Source of the DNA: a virus
Virus record (IMG/VR): IMGVR_UViG_3300049893_000215
Location: 1 to 22,807 of that record
Length of the DNA stretch: 22,807 bases
Reading direction: 5' to 3' (one strand)
Shown here: piece by piece, positions 1 through 6,316 of the stretch
Layout: each line of letters opens with the position of its first letter
How positions within the stretch are numbered: the stretch's first letter is position 1
The notes under the pieces: model-generated
Seen by the model: only the letters and a program-made list of their open reading frames with translations
Told to the model about the DNA's origin: nothing
The model's database searches: none
Made by a program: the position numbers and the translations under genes

Positions 1-23
1 ACCCCCTACGGAGGAACTGACTG

Positions 24-296
24 ATGACATCCCGTTCTAAGAGCAAGAAGCTGGTCGCCAATACGGCGCCCAAGACCAAGACCCAACGCGCCAAGCCGAC
101 CCATAGCAAGGTGTTTCTTTATCGCCGCTATGGCGAAGTTTGTGCCACCAGCAGGCGGGATAACCTTCCCGATGGCGCTCGGTTCGTCGAGGTGACGATG
201 CCGTATAACTATCTGGCTGGCCCCGCTGCTCGGGTCTGCATTGGCAAGGTCAACATCACCCCGGAGAACCTTCCGGCAAACACGCTGGCTGACTAA
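24..296 (+). CDS. Hypothetical small basic protein (90 aa)
   Basis: I do not recognise this protein. The first 30 residues are rich in Lys, Arg, Thr and Ser and look disordered and nucleic-acid friendly. The rest has a mixed alpha/beta look, with a YNYLAGPAARVCIGKV segment. A purine-rich GGAGGAA ribosome site lies about 8 bases before the ATG, so the start is well supported. Its TAA stop overlaps the ATG of the exonuclease that follows (TAATG), which suggests coupled translation with a DNA-metabolism gene. No function is proposed. Confidence 0.7.
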   Translation: MTSRSKSKKLVANTAPKTKTQRAKPTHSKVFLYRRYGEVCATSRRDNLPDGARFVEVTMPYNYLAGPAARVCIGKVNITPENLPANTLAD

Positions 297-1033
297 TGCC
301 CATCGCGCTAATCGACGCCGACATCCTAGTGTATAGGGTGGGCTATGCTTCCGAGACAGTCTCACAAGGCATAGCCTTGGCGCGATTGCGCGAGAGTATT
401 AATGGGATCCTCGATGCCCTGAACCTATCGCAAGATAATTATCAGGCTTACCTGAGTGCGAACGACAAGTCCAACTTCAGGTATAATTTCTATCAGGAGT
501 ATAAGGCCAATCGTAAACAACCGCGCCCAGTCCACTACGACATTATACGGGACGCCTTGGTAAATGATTACGAAGCCAAACTTATCTCCGGGCAGGAAGC
601 TGATGACGCCATTGGGATTGATAATAAAAGGTACGAGGATTCCATTATAGTATCCATCGACAAGGATCTAAACCAACTTCCGGGGAAGCATTTCAATTTT
701 GTGAAGGGTCTGTTGTATACTGTTTCCCCGGAGGAAGGTCTCAAGTATTTCTATAAGCAGTTGCTAACTGGCGACAGAACTGATAATATCCCCGGCCTCA
801 CTGGTATTGGTGAGAAACGGGCCGACAAAGCCTTAGCCTCTGCGGGTGTCGAGAAGCATATGTTTGAGATTGCCAAGCAGATGTACCAGAGTGAGTTCCA
901 AGACCAATGGAACGAGGTTATGCTAAGGAATGGACGGCTCCTCAAGATCCGACAAGAGGAGCATGAAATTTGGCAATTCCCCGACGTAGACGAAACCCAA
1001 ACCGACGAATCAGCAACAAACGAAGTGGACTAG
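296..1033 (+). CDS. 5'-3' exonuclease, FEN/T7 gp6-like
   Basis: This is a phage flap-endonuclease-family 5'-3' exonuclease, expected to degrade DNA from 5' ends and remove RNA primers using two metal ions. Acidic ligands appear in family order: D7 and D9 (LIDADILVY), E101, D103 and D104 (GQEADDAIG), D122 and D124 (SIDKDLNQLPG), and D160 and D163 (GDRTDNIPG). A helix-hairpin-helix type GLTGIGEKRA segment follows. The YKANRK stretch near residues 69-74 also occurs in T7 gp6. At 245 residues it is a little shorter than T7 gp6 (about 300). The ATG overlaps the upstream stop, and the last 64 bases overlap the resolvase gene in another frame. Confidence 0.92.
   Translation: MPIALIDADILVYRVGYASETVSQGIALARLRESINGILDALNLSQDNYQAYLSANDKSNFRYNFYQEYKANRKQPRPVHYDIIRDALVNDYEAKLISGQEADDAIGIDNKRYEDSIIVSIDKDLNQLPGKHFNFVKGLLYTVSPEEGLKYFYKQLLTGDRTDNIPGLTGIGEKRADKALASAGVEKHMFEIAKQMYQSEFQDQWNEVMLRNGRLLKIRQEEHEIWQFPDVDETQTDESATNEVD
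953..960 (+). promoter_or_regulatory. Ribosome binding site deciding a TTG start
   Basis: CAAGAGGA ends 9 bases before a TTG at 970. In that reading frame a TGA stop lies at 964-966, so TTG is the only reasonable initiator for the endonuclease I-like gene. This purine run supports it. The ATG at 963 is in a different frame. Confidence 0.6.
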
Positions 1034-1524
1034 AGGTTGCCTTTGAAGAGCTTCTGATTGCTCTAGATCTACCCCACGATTACGAAAAAGTCACGCTCTC
1101 CTACACCCAACCGGAGACTAAACGGAAGTACAAAGCGGACTTCACTCTCAAGGATTATCCCCACGTAATTCTGGAAACCAAGGGTAGGTTCACCTCTGCA
1201 GACAGAAAGAAGATGCTTCTACTGAAGGAGCAATACCCAGACAGACTGTTTGTTATGGTGTTCTCTCGCCCGCAAAATACTCTCTCCAAAGTAAGTAACA
1301 CTTCCTACGGTGCGTGGTGCGACAAGCATGAGTTCGCATGGCTATCTATTCAACAGATAAAGGATGATCCTCAATGCCTATTCAATATGATCCAAAAAAG
1401 AAAGAGTGGACCTTCAAGCCAGACTCCCAAGAAGAAGTCGACGCGTTCTACAACATCGGTAAGACGGTCGTACTCCAAAAACTCACGGAAAAGTTCGCCA
1501 CCGAGACCTTCGAAAAGTGGCTGA
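970..1524 (+). CDS. Endonuclease I (T7 gp3-like Holliday junction resolvase)
   Basis: This is a homologue of T7 endonuclease I, which cuts four-way junctions and branched DNA and helps degrade host DNA. The catalytic set is intact with near-T7 spacing: E22 in SGLE, D57 in YKADF, and E69 and K71 in LETKG, against T7 E20, D55, E65 and K67. Further family signatures are DRKKMLLLKEQYP and NTSYGAWCDKH. The start is TTG, supported by a ribosome site; the frame is closed just upstream. It is 184 residues, against 149 in T7. The extra 40-50 residues are a Ser/Lys/Arg/Pro-rich tail lying over the next gene in another frame, so the tail is probably a by-product of that overlap and not a conserved domain. 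Confidence 0.93.
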   Translation: MAIPRRRRNPNRRISNKRSGLEVAFEELLIALDLPHDYEKVTLSYTQPETKRKYKADFTLKDYPHVILETKGRFTSADRKKMLLLKEQYPDRLFVMVFSRPQNTLSKVSNTSYGAWCDKHEFAWLSIQQIKDDPQCLFNMIQKRKSGPSSQTPKKKSTRSTTSVRRSYSKNSRKSSPPRPSKSG

Positions 1525-1556
1525 ATCTTAGCAAGAAGAAAATGTTTGAGGCATAA
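1374..1556 (+). CDS. Hypothetical small protein (60 aa) overprinted on resolvase tail
   Basis: I do not recognise it. It begins with an ATG preceded by AAGGA at a 9-base spacing and overlaps the last 151 bases of the endonuclease I gene in another frame. The protein looks well formed: a [17 protein letters not shown] start followed by an amphipathic helical half. By contrast, the overlapped resolvase tail is low complexity, so this frame is probably the selected one here. It ends two bases before the next ATG, in keeping with a coupled operon. Confidence 0.7.
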   Translation: MPIQYDPKKKEWTFKPDSQEEVDAFYNIGKTVVLQKLTEKFATETFEKWLNLSKKKMFEA

Positions 1557-1557
1557 C

Positions 1558-1746
1558 ATGACTAATCTCCAAATGTTTGTAGCAGAACTCACTATACTGT
1601 CTAACAAATACGGCTACCATATTGGTGGTTGTGGATGCTGTGGTTCTCCGTGGATCGGCACAAACGAGAACAAAGAAGGTTACTATCTCCCTCGTCCAAA
1701 AGACGACGACGAGGATCTTGAACAGTTGGAATGGATGCAAGAATGA
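1558..1746 (+). CDS. Hypothetical small protein with GCGCCGSPW motif (62 aa)
   Basis: This is a small acidic protein of unknown function. I place the start at the ATG preceded by TTGAGG at 6 bases; a longer reading from a TTG at 1546 has no comparable ribosome site. The middle carries [10 protein letters not shown], three cysteines in four positions, suggestive of a tight turn or metal site. The C-terminus is strongly acidic ([11 protein letters not shown]). Its TGA overlaps the ATG of the following exonuclease (ATGA), suggesting coupling. Confidence 0.68.
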   Translation: MTNLQMFVAELTILSNKYGYHIGGCGCCGSPWIGTNENKEGYYLPRPKDDDEDLEQLEWMQE

Positions 1747-2486
1747 AGATCCTGCTCCTAGACATCGAGACTGCTCCGAACACAGCCTATGTCTGGCGGC
1801 TGTTCAAGGAAAACATTCCTCTCCAACGCCTCAAGGAAACCAGCTACGTTCTCTGCTGGGCAGCCAAATGGCTGGACGAACCTGACGTAATGTTTGCCTC
1901 TACCCACAAAGGCGGAGTCATGAAAATGCTTACCAAGATCCATGCCCTGTTGGATGAGGCAGATGTGGTGATCCACTACAATGGCAAAGCCTTCGACATT
2001 CCTATTCTCAACAAGGAATTCCTGATCTATGGCTTGCCTCCTCCGTCTCCCTGCAAGCATGTGGATCTGCTGCAAGTAGCCAAGGACAAGTTTCGGTTCG
2101 TGTCCAACAAGCTGGACCACGTTGCACAGCAACTTGATCTAGGCCAGAAGCACGATACCTCTTTCGAACTGTGGATTGGCTGCATGAACGACGATCCTAC
2201 CTCATGGGTAATCATGGAGGAATACAATAAGCAGGACGTTATCCTTCTTGAGCGGGTCTATCGCAAGTTCCGTCCGTGGATTAGGAATCATCCGAATACG
2301 AATCTCTTCGCTGAGACTCCGACGCTCTGCCCGAACTGCGGTAGCGTTCACATCCAGAAGCGTGGCTTCACCTACACGACCATTGGTAAGTACCAAAGGT
2401 TCTGGTGCAAAGACTGCGGCAATTGGTCCCGTAACGGTATCAATCTTCATCCTCAACAAAAGGAGACTCTTCGCAATGTTGCCTAA
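1743..2486 (+). CDS. DEDDy 3'-5' exonuclease (RNase H-like fold) with C-terminal zinc ribbon
   Basis: This is a DnaQ/RNase H-like exonuclease of the YprB/RNase_H_2 type. Using the ATG at 1743 (ATGA overlap), D7 and E9 form exo I (LLLDIETAP), D85 forms exo II ([12 protein letters not shown]), and Y161 with D165 forms the YxxxD exo III motif that defines DEDDy enzymes. Residues 196-225 add a zinc ribbon, CPNCG and CKDCG, about 23 residues apart, probably for nucleic-acid binding. No polymerase domain is attached. It sits with two other nucleases, so degradation or trimming of DNA or RNA is likely; the substrate is not known. An in-frame ATG at 1731 would add four residues. Confidence 0.85.
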   Translation: MKILLLDIETAPNTAYVWRLFKENIPLQRLKETSYVLCWAAKWLDEPDVMFASTHKGGVMKMLTKIHALLDEADVVIHYNGKAFDIPILNKEFLIYGLPPPSPCKHVDLLQVAKDKFRFVSNKLDHVAQQLDLGQKHDTSFELWIGCMNDDPTSWVIMEEYNKQDVILLERVYRKFRPWIRNHPNTNLFAETPTLCPNCGSVHIQKRGFTYTTIGKYQRFWCKDCGNWSRNGINLHPQQKETLRNVA

Positions 2487-2691
2487 AGAAGAACGTGCTG
2501 CCCTTCTCACCAACAAGATTTACTTTGATCCCATTCGACGGATGGGGATTGATCGTATTGTAGCTGCGCAAAAGGCATTGACTTCGTTTCTTGCCTACGG
2601 CTATAATCCGAACTATATACAGAGCGCAATCAACGACCTCAAACTTGCGCAAGAATACATAGGAGATGATGATGCGGACACCCAAGTTTAA
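2476..2691 (+). CDS. Hypothetical helical protein (71 aa)
   Basis: I do not recognise it. The ATG at 2476 has AGGAG 10 bases upstream and overlaps the end of the exonuclease gene by 11 bases. The frame is open further upstream, but that extension reads as an antiparallel-frame artefact of the exonuclease gene. The sequence is probably mostly helical (IDRIVAAQKALTSFLAYG, then a second helix), ending in an acidic tail. It overlaps the next gene by about 20 bases. Confidence 0.65.
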   Translation: MLPKEERAALLTNKIYFDPIRRMGIDRIVAAQKALTSFLAYGYNPNYIQSAINDLKLAQEYIGDDDADTQV

Positions 2692-2851
2692 TCAAGCGGA
2701 CATTGAAGAAATCAAGTTGATTCTTGAAAACAATGACACGAAGGTAGTAGCGAAGTTGGTTGGCTGCTCCTACTTGACCATGCTCAAGATCAAGCAAGGT
2801 ACGTATCGTGCCCGAACCGACGACCGCCGCGCCTTCGTCGCCCCCGAATAA
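2672..2851 (+). CDS. Small helix-turn-helix-like protein (59 aa)
   Basis: The core FNQADIEEIKLILEN, then TKVVAKLVGCSYLTMLKIKQGTY, reads as a helix-turn-helix of the kind found in small phage regulators: a hydrophobic first helix, a turn before the glycine, then a recognition-like helix ending KIKQG. It could bind DNA and regulate phage genes; that is inference from pattern only. Three ATGs run in tandem (2666, 2669, 2672). AGGAG at 2661-2665 is best spaced for the third. The gene overlaps the holin candidate by 44 bases. Confidence 0.62.
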   Translation: MRTPKFNQADIEEIKLILENNDTKVVAKLVGCSYLTMLKIKQGTYRARTDDRRAFVAPE

Positions 2852-3119
2852 GGGATGGTGGTGGCAACTGATGCACGAGAGGGACGGATGGGCGTCCCTG
2901 ACCAAGGTCCAGAGATTTATTGGATTCATCCTCGTCTCTTGCATCATTGGCTGGTCCGCTTTCAAGGGGCAAGTAGCGACAGGTCTTACGGAACTGATTT
3001 TGGTATACCTGTCCTACATCGTAGGCGCACGCTTCGCGAGTCAAATCGCGTGGCAGAAGGAGAATAAGGATGGCAATTCCTCTGGCAGTACCGCTAGTAG
3101 CGAACTGGCTAAAGAGTAA
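2808..3119 (+). CDS. Putative holin, two membrane spans (103 aa)
   Basis: This small membrane protein has two hydrophobic segments, about residues 37-52 (FIGFILVSCIIGWSAF) and 60-77 (including ELILVYLSYIVG). A Pro/Ser/Trp-rich N-terminus precedes them, and a charged, Ser-rich C-terminus follows. Size, topology and position immediately before Rz/Rz1 spanin genes suggest a holin that would permeabilise the inner membrane at lysis. Holins share little sequence, so this rests on topology and context. The start is GTG with AAGGT 7 bases upstream. It overlaps the Rz gene by 50 bases. Confidence 0.6.
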   Translation: MPEPTTAAPSSPPNKGWWWQLMHERDGWASLTKVQRFIGFILVSCIIGWSAFKGQVATGLTELILVYLSYIVGARFASQIAWQKENKDGNSSGSTASSELAKE

Positions 3120-3678
3120 CTGGCTCCTTGTTGTGGCTGGCGTTTGTTGGGCCGGTTCCATCGGCATCACCTTGCACTATGGATATAGGTGGGGTGCCAG
3201 TGGGAAGGAAGCCATCAAGGCGGAGTTCGTCACATACAAGAAGACGCAGGAAGCACAACTGGAAAAGCTCCAAGGACTGAACGCCAAGGACGCTATCATC
3301 GCTAATCAAAAGCTGCGACAGCAGGAGTATGAAAGGGAAGAGTATGATCGCAAGCACAAGCGGCAATTGGCTGCTCTCCGTGAGGAGCTTGATCGTATTA
3401 AGCTCGATGCTGTTTTTATCGAGTTGCTCAACGAATCCGCCCGTGGTGGCAGGCCAGAACCAACTCCCCAACCCGGACAGTCCCGAGATGGCGGCACTGT
3501 TCAAGAAGCCGATCCGGCCCAAGGAAGTAACCAAGGCTCCGGAATCAAAGCCCCAAGCCTCTCCCTCTACGATCTTGGAGCGACTGTTCTAGAGAACAAT
3601 AAGAACCACAACGAGTGTGCGGATCTGGTAGAAGCATGGCAGAGCTTCTATCGTAACCTCTACAGCAACTTCAAGTAA
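3070..3678 (+). CDS. Rz: Rz-like inner-membrane spanin
   Basis: This is the i-spanin, which with Rz1 bridges the inner and outer membranes and disrupts the outer membrane after the endolysin has acted. It has one N-terminal membrane span near residues 18-35 (WLLVVAGVCWAGSIG). A long Glu/Lys/Gln/Arg-rich coiled coil (about 50-120), a Pro-rich linker (RPEPTPQPGQ) and a C-terminal segment with a cysteine follow. The ATG has AAGGAG at 7 bases. The strongest evidence is the nested lipoprotein gene in another frame, the arrangement well known for Rz/Rz1. At 202 residues it is somewhat longer than lambda Rz (153). Confidence 0.8.
   Translation: MAIPLAVPLVANWLKSNWLLVVAGVCWAGSIGITLHYGYRWGASGKEAIKAEFVTYKKTQEAQLEKLQGLNAKDAIIANQKLRQQEYEREEYDRKHKRQLAALREELDRIKLDAVFIELLNESARGGRPEPTPQPGQSRDGGTVQEADPAQGSNQGSGIKAPSLSLYDLGATVLENNKNHNECADLVEAWQSFYRNLYSNFK
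3344..3592 (+). CDS. Rz1: Rz1-like outer-membrane lipoprotein spanin, nested in Rz
   Basis: An 82-residue reading frame lies wholly inside the Rz gene in another frame. It begins with a signal sequence (VRSLIVLSSMLFLSSC) ending in a lipobox, LSS-C28. The cleaved and lipidated form would be a 55-residue, Pro-rich protein (PPVVAGQNQLPNPDSP), as expected for an o-spanin. It would sit in the outer membrane and bind the C-terminus of Rz. I chose the ATG at 3344 because AGGGA lies 5 bases before it. An ATG at 3329 has its GGAG too close, and a GTG at 3380 would give a shorter, more typical signal. Confidence 0.78.
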   Translation: MIASTSGNWLLSVRSLIVLSSMLFLSSCSTNPPVVAGQNQLPNPDSPEMAALFKKPIRPKEVTKAPESKPQASPSTILERLF

Positions 3679-3680
3679 TC

Positions 3681-3902
3681 ATGTATCCCATCGACAAACT
3701 GCTGAACTACCTCTACAAGCTGGACGAAGTATCGATTCTAGAGCTTCTGGATCTGTCAACAGAAGACATCTTGGATCGCTTCCGCGACAAAGTAATTGAA
3801 AGGCGGGCATACTTGCAGAAGGAAGTAGAGATTATTGATCCGGAAGAACAGGAACTATTTCTAGAGGACGACTACATCGATGACAACGACGAAAGCGAAT
3901 GA
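3681..3902 (+). CDS. Hypothetical acidic protein (73 aa)
   Basis: I do not recognise it. It starts two bases after the Rz stop with no strong ribosome site, suggesting that it depends on translation of the gene before it. The protein is helical and very acidic, ending in DDYIDDNDESE; the Leu-rich first half (KLLNYLYKLDEVSILELLDL) may form a helical pair. It overlaps the DUF3310-type gene by 23 bases. Confidence 0.62.
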   Translation: MYPIDKLLNYLYKLDEVSILELLDLSTEDILDRFRDKVIERRAYLQKEVEIIDPEEQELFLEDDYIDDNDESE

Positions 3903-4137
3903 TGTACAGATTGGTGGGGATCATTACCAGAAAGGACGTATCCAACCTTGGGACTACATCCTCGCCAATGACATTGGGTACCTTGAGGGTACCGCCATCA
4001 AGTACCTTACTAGGTGGAAGTACAAAAACGGGGTAGAGGATCTGAAGAAGGCTCGCCACTTCATCGACAAGGCTATCGAACACTACTACACACAAGAGGC
4101 GAATCAAGTTATCCTCTTCGACAAAGATGCTGAATAA
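3880..4137 (+). CDS. DUF3310-type phage protein (85 aa)
   Basis: This matches the DUF3310 (SaV-like) family of small phage proteins: GGDHYQKGRIQPWDYI near the start, then GYLEGTAIKYLTRWKYKNG and EDLKKARHFIDKAIEHYY. The length is usual for the single-domain form. Members are often labelled nucleotide kinase in phage genomes, but I see no P-loop and would not claim that activity. Its place just before ribonucleotide reductase fits a role around nucleotide metabolism, which is inference. A GAGGA motif lies 11 bases before the ATG. Confidence 0.85.
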   Translation: MTTTKANDVQIGGDHYQKGRIQPWDYILANDIGYLEGTAIKYLTRWKYKNGVEDLKKARHFIDKAIEHYYTQEANQVILFDKDAE

Positions 4138-4276
4138 GTTTAAGCTGTACCCCATCCAAGGAATGCTGTTCGGCTTGGAGTGGGATTGGGATAGGGGTTG
4201 GTTCTCCATCAACCTCCTAATAATTAAAATCGTATGCTTCTATAATGTGAGATATCCCATTGACGAAACTAACTGA
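4127..4276 (+). CDS. Candidate small protein (49 aa) between DUF3310 and RNR genes
   Basis: A 49-codon frame fills exactly the gap that would otherwise separate the DUF3310-type and reductase genes, overlapping them by 11 and 17 bases. The product begins MLNKFKLYPIQGMLFGLEW, is Trp/Phe-rich, and has one hydrophobic stretch (WFSINLLIIKIVCFY) that could associate with a membrane. No good ribosome site is visible, so it would rely on coupling through the ATG lying inside the end of the upstream gene. In favour: gene packing and the non-random look of the protein. Against: short length and no ribosome site. Confidence 0.45.
   Translation: MLNKFKLYPIQGMLFGLEWDWDRGWFSINLLIIKIVCFYNVRYPIDETN
4241..4246 (+). 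promoter_or_regulatory. TATAAT box ahead of the RNR gene (weak)
   Basis: A perfect TATAAT hexamer sits in a locally AT-rich stretch (4218-4246), 13 bases before the reductase start. I find no convincing -35 partner at 16-18 bases and no extended -10. If used, it would leave an almost leaderless message. The same bases are within the candidate 49-codon gene, so chance is quite possible. Confidence 0.2.
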
Positions 4277-6131
4277 CTACCAACGCTACATCCACCTGAG
4301 TAGGTACGCACGATATATCGAGAGTGCCGGTAGGCGAGAGACTTGGGAAGAGACTGTCAAGCGGTACTGCGACTTCTGGAAAGAGAAGTACCCGGATCTG
4401 TTTCCCTACCAAGTCGTCTACGACGCTATAGTTAATATGGAAGTCATGCCCTCCATGCGAGCCATGATGACTGCTGGTCCTGCTCTTGATCGGGACAACG
4501 TGGCTGGCTATAACTGCGCATATATCGATGTGGATCATCCTCGTGCGTTCGACGAGATTATGTACATCCTCATGTGTGGCACTGGTGTTGGTTACTCTGT
4601 GGAGAGGGAATATGTTCGAAAGCTTCCTGAAGTTGCTGAAGAGATGCGAGACACGGATACTACAATCGTTGTTGGCGACAGCAAGATTGGCTGGTCGACT
4701 GCCCTCCGAGAACTCATTTCCCTCCTCTACGCAGGGAAGATCCCGAGGTACGATCTATCCAAGGTTAGACCGGCAGGCGCTCGCCTCAAGACCTTCGGAG
4801 GACGAGCTAGTGGTCCGGGACCGCTGAAAGATCTGTTCGACTACGCCATCGAGGCGTTCAGAGCCGCCGCAGGGCGGCGTCTGAACGCACTTGAGGTTAG
4901 CGATCTGGTGTGCAAGATTGCAGATGCAGTCATTGTTGGAGGCGTGCGGCGCTCTGCACTGATCTGCCTCTCCAACCTGACGGATGAACGTCTCCGGACG
5001 GCGAAGAGTGGGAATTGGTGGGAGAACTTTGGACATCGTGCCAATGCCAACATCTCCGTAGCCTATTCCGAGATGCCGGATATGAATGTCTTTATGCAAG
5101 AATGGATGGCCCTATATGAATCAAAGTCTGGAGAAAGAGGTATTTTTAATCGCGTTGGCGCACAAGCTAAGGCAAAATTGGCAGGACGAAGAGATTGGAC
5201 TTTTGATTTTGGAACAAATCCTTGCGGAGAGATTGTCCTCCGACCTAAGGAATTCTGTAACTTGTCAGAGGTTGTTATTCGAAATCTCGACAATGCTGCA
5301 GACCTTGAACGAAAGGTTGCGGTCGCTACAATCATCGGAACTTTTCAATCGACCCTTACCAACTTCCGATACCTCCGGCCCATTTGGAGAAAGAACGTCG
5401 AAGAAGAGCGGCTCCTTGGAGTCTCCCTCACCGGAATCATGGACAATCCCTTTCTGGCGGTCGAACCCTCCACTGAACTCCTTGCAAGACTCAAAGAGGT
5501 AGCCATTGAAATCAACAAGCAATGGGCCGAGGCGCTGGGTATTAATCCTAGTGTTGCTATTACTACTATTAAGCCCAGCGGGACTGTATCTCAACTCGTT
5601 GATTCTAGCTCTGGGATTCATCCTCGTCACAGCGCGTATTACATCCGAACAGTACGAGCCGACAACAAGGACCCCCTCTGCACCTTCCTCAAGCAGCAAG
5701 GAGTGCCTCACGAGCCCGACGTTACCAAACCGGAGTACGTTACTGTCTTTTCGTTCCCGATCAAGGCACCTCCCTCAGCAACCATGCGAGACGACATCAC
5801 TGCCATCGAGCAGCTTGAACACTACCTCGTCTTTGCGAAAGTTTGGTGCGAGCACAACCCTAGTATTACCGTCTATGTACGGGAATATGAATGGATGGAT
5901 GTGGGGGCTTGGGTCTTCCGGCACTTCAAGGATCTTGGTGGAGTGTCCTTCCTGCCGTACTCTGAGCATGTTTACAAGCAGGCCCCTTATCAGGAATGTG
6001 ATGAGGAGTTTTACAACGAGGCATTGTCCAAAATGCCGCAAGCCATTCACTGGGAAGAGTTTGTCGAGAATGTTGATTCGACAGTCGCTTCACAGGAATT
6101 CGCCTGTGTCGCAGGCGTGTGTGAAATCTAA
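4260..6131 (+). CDS. nrdJ: Adenosylcobalamin-dependent (class II) ribonucleotide reductase
   Basis: This B12-dependent reductase makes deoxyribonucleotides from ribonucleotides without oxygen or a second subunit. The active site follows Lactobacillus leichmannii RTPR: N320-P-C322-G-E324 corresponds to N406, thiyl C408 and E410. C333 lies 11 residues on, as C419 does. C86 (YNCAYID) matches C119. The C-terminal C616/C621 pair (CVAGVCEI) would pass electrons from thioredoxin or a similar reductant. Also present are GTGVGYSVE, VGGVRRSALICLSNL and TIKPSGTVSQL. At 623 residues it is shorter than RTPR (739). The start is a TTG, since an in-frame stop lies at 4248-4250; only a weak GTGAG precedes it. 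A strong hairpin lies inside the gene. Confidence 0.94.
   Translation: MTKLTDYQRYIHLSRYARYIESAGRRETWEETVKRYCDFWKEKYPDLFPYQVVYDAIVNMEVMPSMRAMMTAGPALDRDNVAGYNCAYIDVDHPRAFDEIMYILMCGTGVGYSVEREYVRKLPEVAEEMRDTDTTIVVGDSKIGWSTALRELISLLYAGKIPRYDLSKVRPAGARLKTFGGRASGPGPLKDLFDYAIEAFRAAAGRRLNALEVSDLVCKIADAVIVGGVRRSALICLSNLTDERLRTAKSGNWWENFGHRANANISVAYSEMPDMNVFMQEWMALYESKSGERGIFNRVGAQAKAKLAGRRDWTFDFGTNPCGEIVLRPKEFCNLSEVVIRNLDNAADLERKVAVATIIGTFQSTLTNFRYLRPIWRKNVEEERLLGVSLTGIMDNPFLAVEPSTELLARLKEVAIEINKQWAEALGINPSVAITTIKPSGTVSQLVDSSSGIHPRHSAYYIRTVRADNKDPLCTFLKQQGVPHEPDVTKPEYVTVFSFPIKAPPSATMRDDITAIEQLEHYLVFAKVWCEHNPSITVYVREYEWMDVGAWVFRHFKDLGGVSFLPYSEHVYKQAPYQECDEEFYNEALSKMPQAIHWEEFVENVDSTVASQEFACVAGVCEI
4854..4888 (+). 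other. 15-bp stem-loop inside the RNR coding sequence
   Basis: The arms GCGTTCAGA and TCTGAACGC (9 bp) enclose GCCGCC and GGCGGC (6 bp) around a GCAG loop, with a single bulged G at 4879. All pairs are Watson-Crick. It encodes residues around AFRAAAGRRLNA just before the conserved VGGVRRSA region. No T-run follows, so it is not a standard terminator. Its function is unknown. Confidence 0.6.
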
Positions 6132-6135
6132 CCTA

Positions 6136-6141
6136 GAGGAG
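6136..6141 (+). promoter_or_regulatory. Strong ribosome binding site for the 55-codon gene
   Basis: GAGGAG lies 7 bases before the ATG at 6149, immediately after the reductase stop. It is among the best ribosome sites in the left arm and is the main reason to accept the short gene that follows. Confidence 0.65.
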
Positions 6142-6148
6142 TAACTAG

Positions 6149-6316
6149 ATGGACTATCTTGTATTTGAAATTGAAGAAGCGCTTTACAAGAATGATATTC
6201 TTGATGATGCTATTGAGGAACTACAGAATGCTTCGATCACTGCCTTCCTGAATAATTGGAATGCTGATATCGAAGATGCAGGGGATGGGGCGGTGTTTAA
6301 CGCTCTTCTTTACTGA
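6149..6316 (+). CDS. Small acidic protein (55 aa), last gene of the left arm
   Basis: This 55-codon gene lies downstream of the reductase with a strong GAGGAG ribosome site. The product is acidic and probably helical (VFEIEEALYKNDILDDAIEE), with no recognisable domain. It is the last + strand gene. Its 3' end overlaps the end of the opposite-strand muramidase gene by 20 bases, so the two arms meet with no spacer. I have no function to offer. Confidence 0.65.
   Translation: MDYLVFEIEEALYKNDILDDAIEELQNASITAFLNNWNADIEDAGDGAVFNALLY

Noticed and set aside
2248-2475. N-terminal extension of the 71-residue protein
   Set aside because: It lies over the DEDDy exonuclease zinc ribbon in another frame and is Ser/Arg-rich. 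The ATG at 2476 has a proper ribosome site.
4193-4218. Imperfect hairpin AGGGGTTG/CAACC-T-CCT before the reductase, as a terminator or riboswitch
   Set aside because: It is a short stem with a bulge and is followed by mixed A/T, not a T-run. No B12-riboswitch conserved elements were seen.
6102-6118. 6-bp stem-loop CGCCTG/CAGGCG near the end of the reductase gene, as a terminator
   Set aside because: It lies inside codons for the essential C-terminal cysteine region, has no T-run, and a gene with a strong ribosome site follows. It may be only a chance hairpin.
5506-6144. 212-codon + strand frame overlapping the 3' third of the reductase
   Set aside because: It is a different frame of a strongly conserved enzyme gene. 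The product is Ser/Arg/Thr-rich low complexity with no ribosome site.
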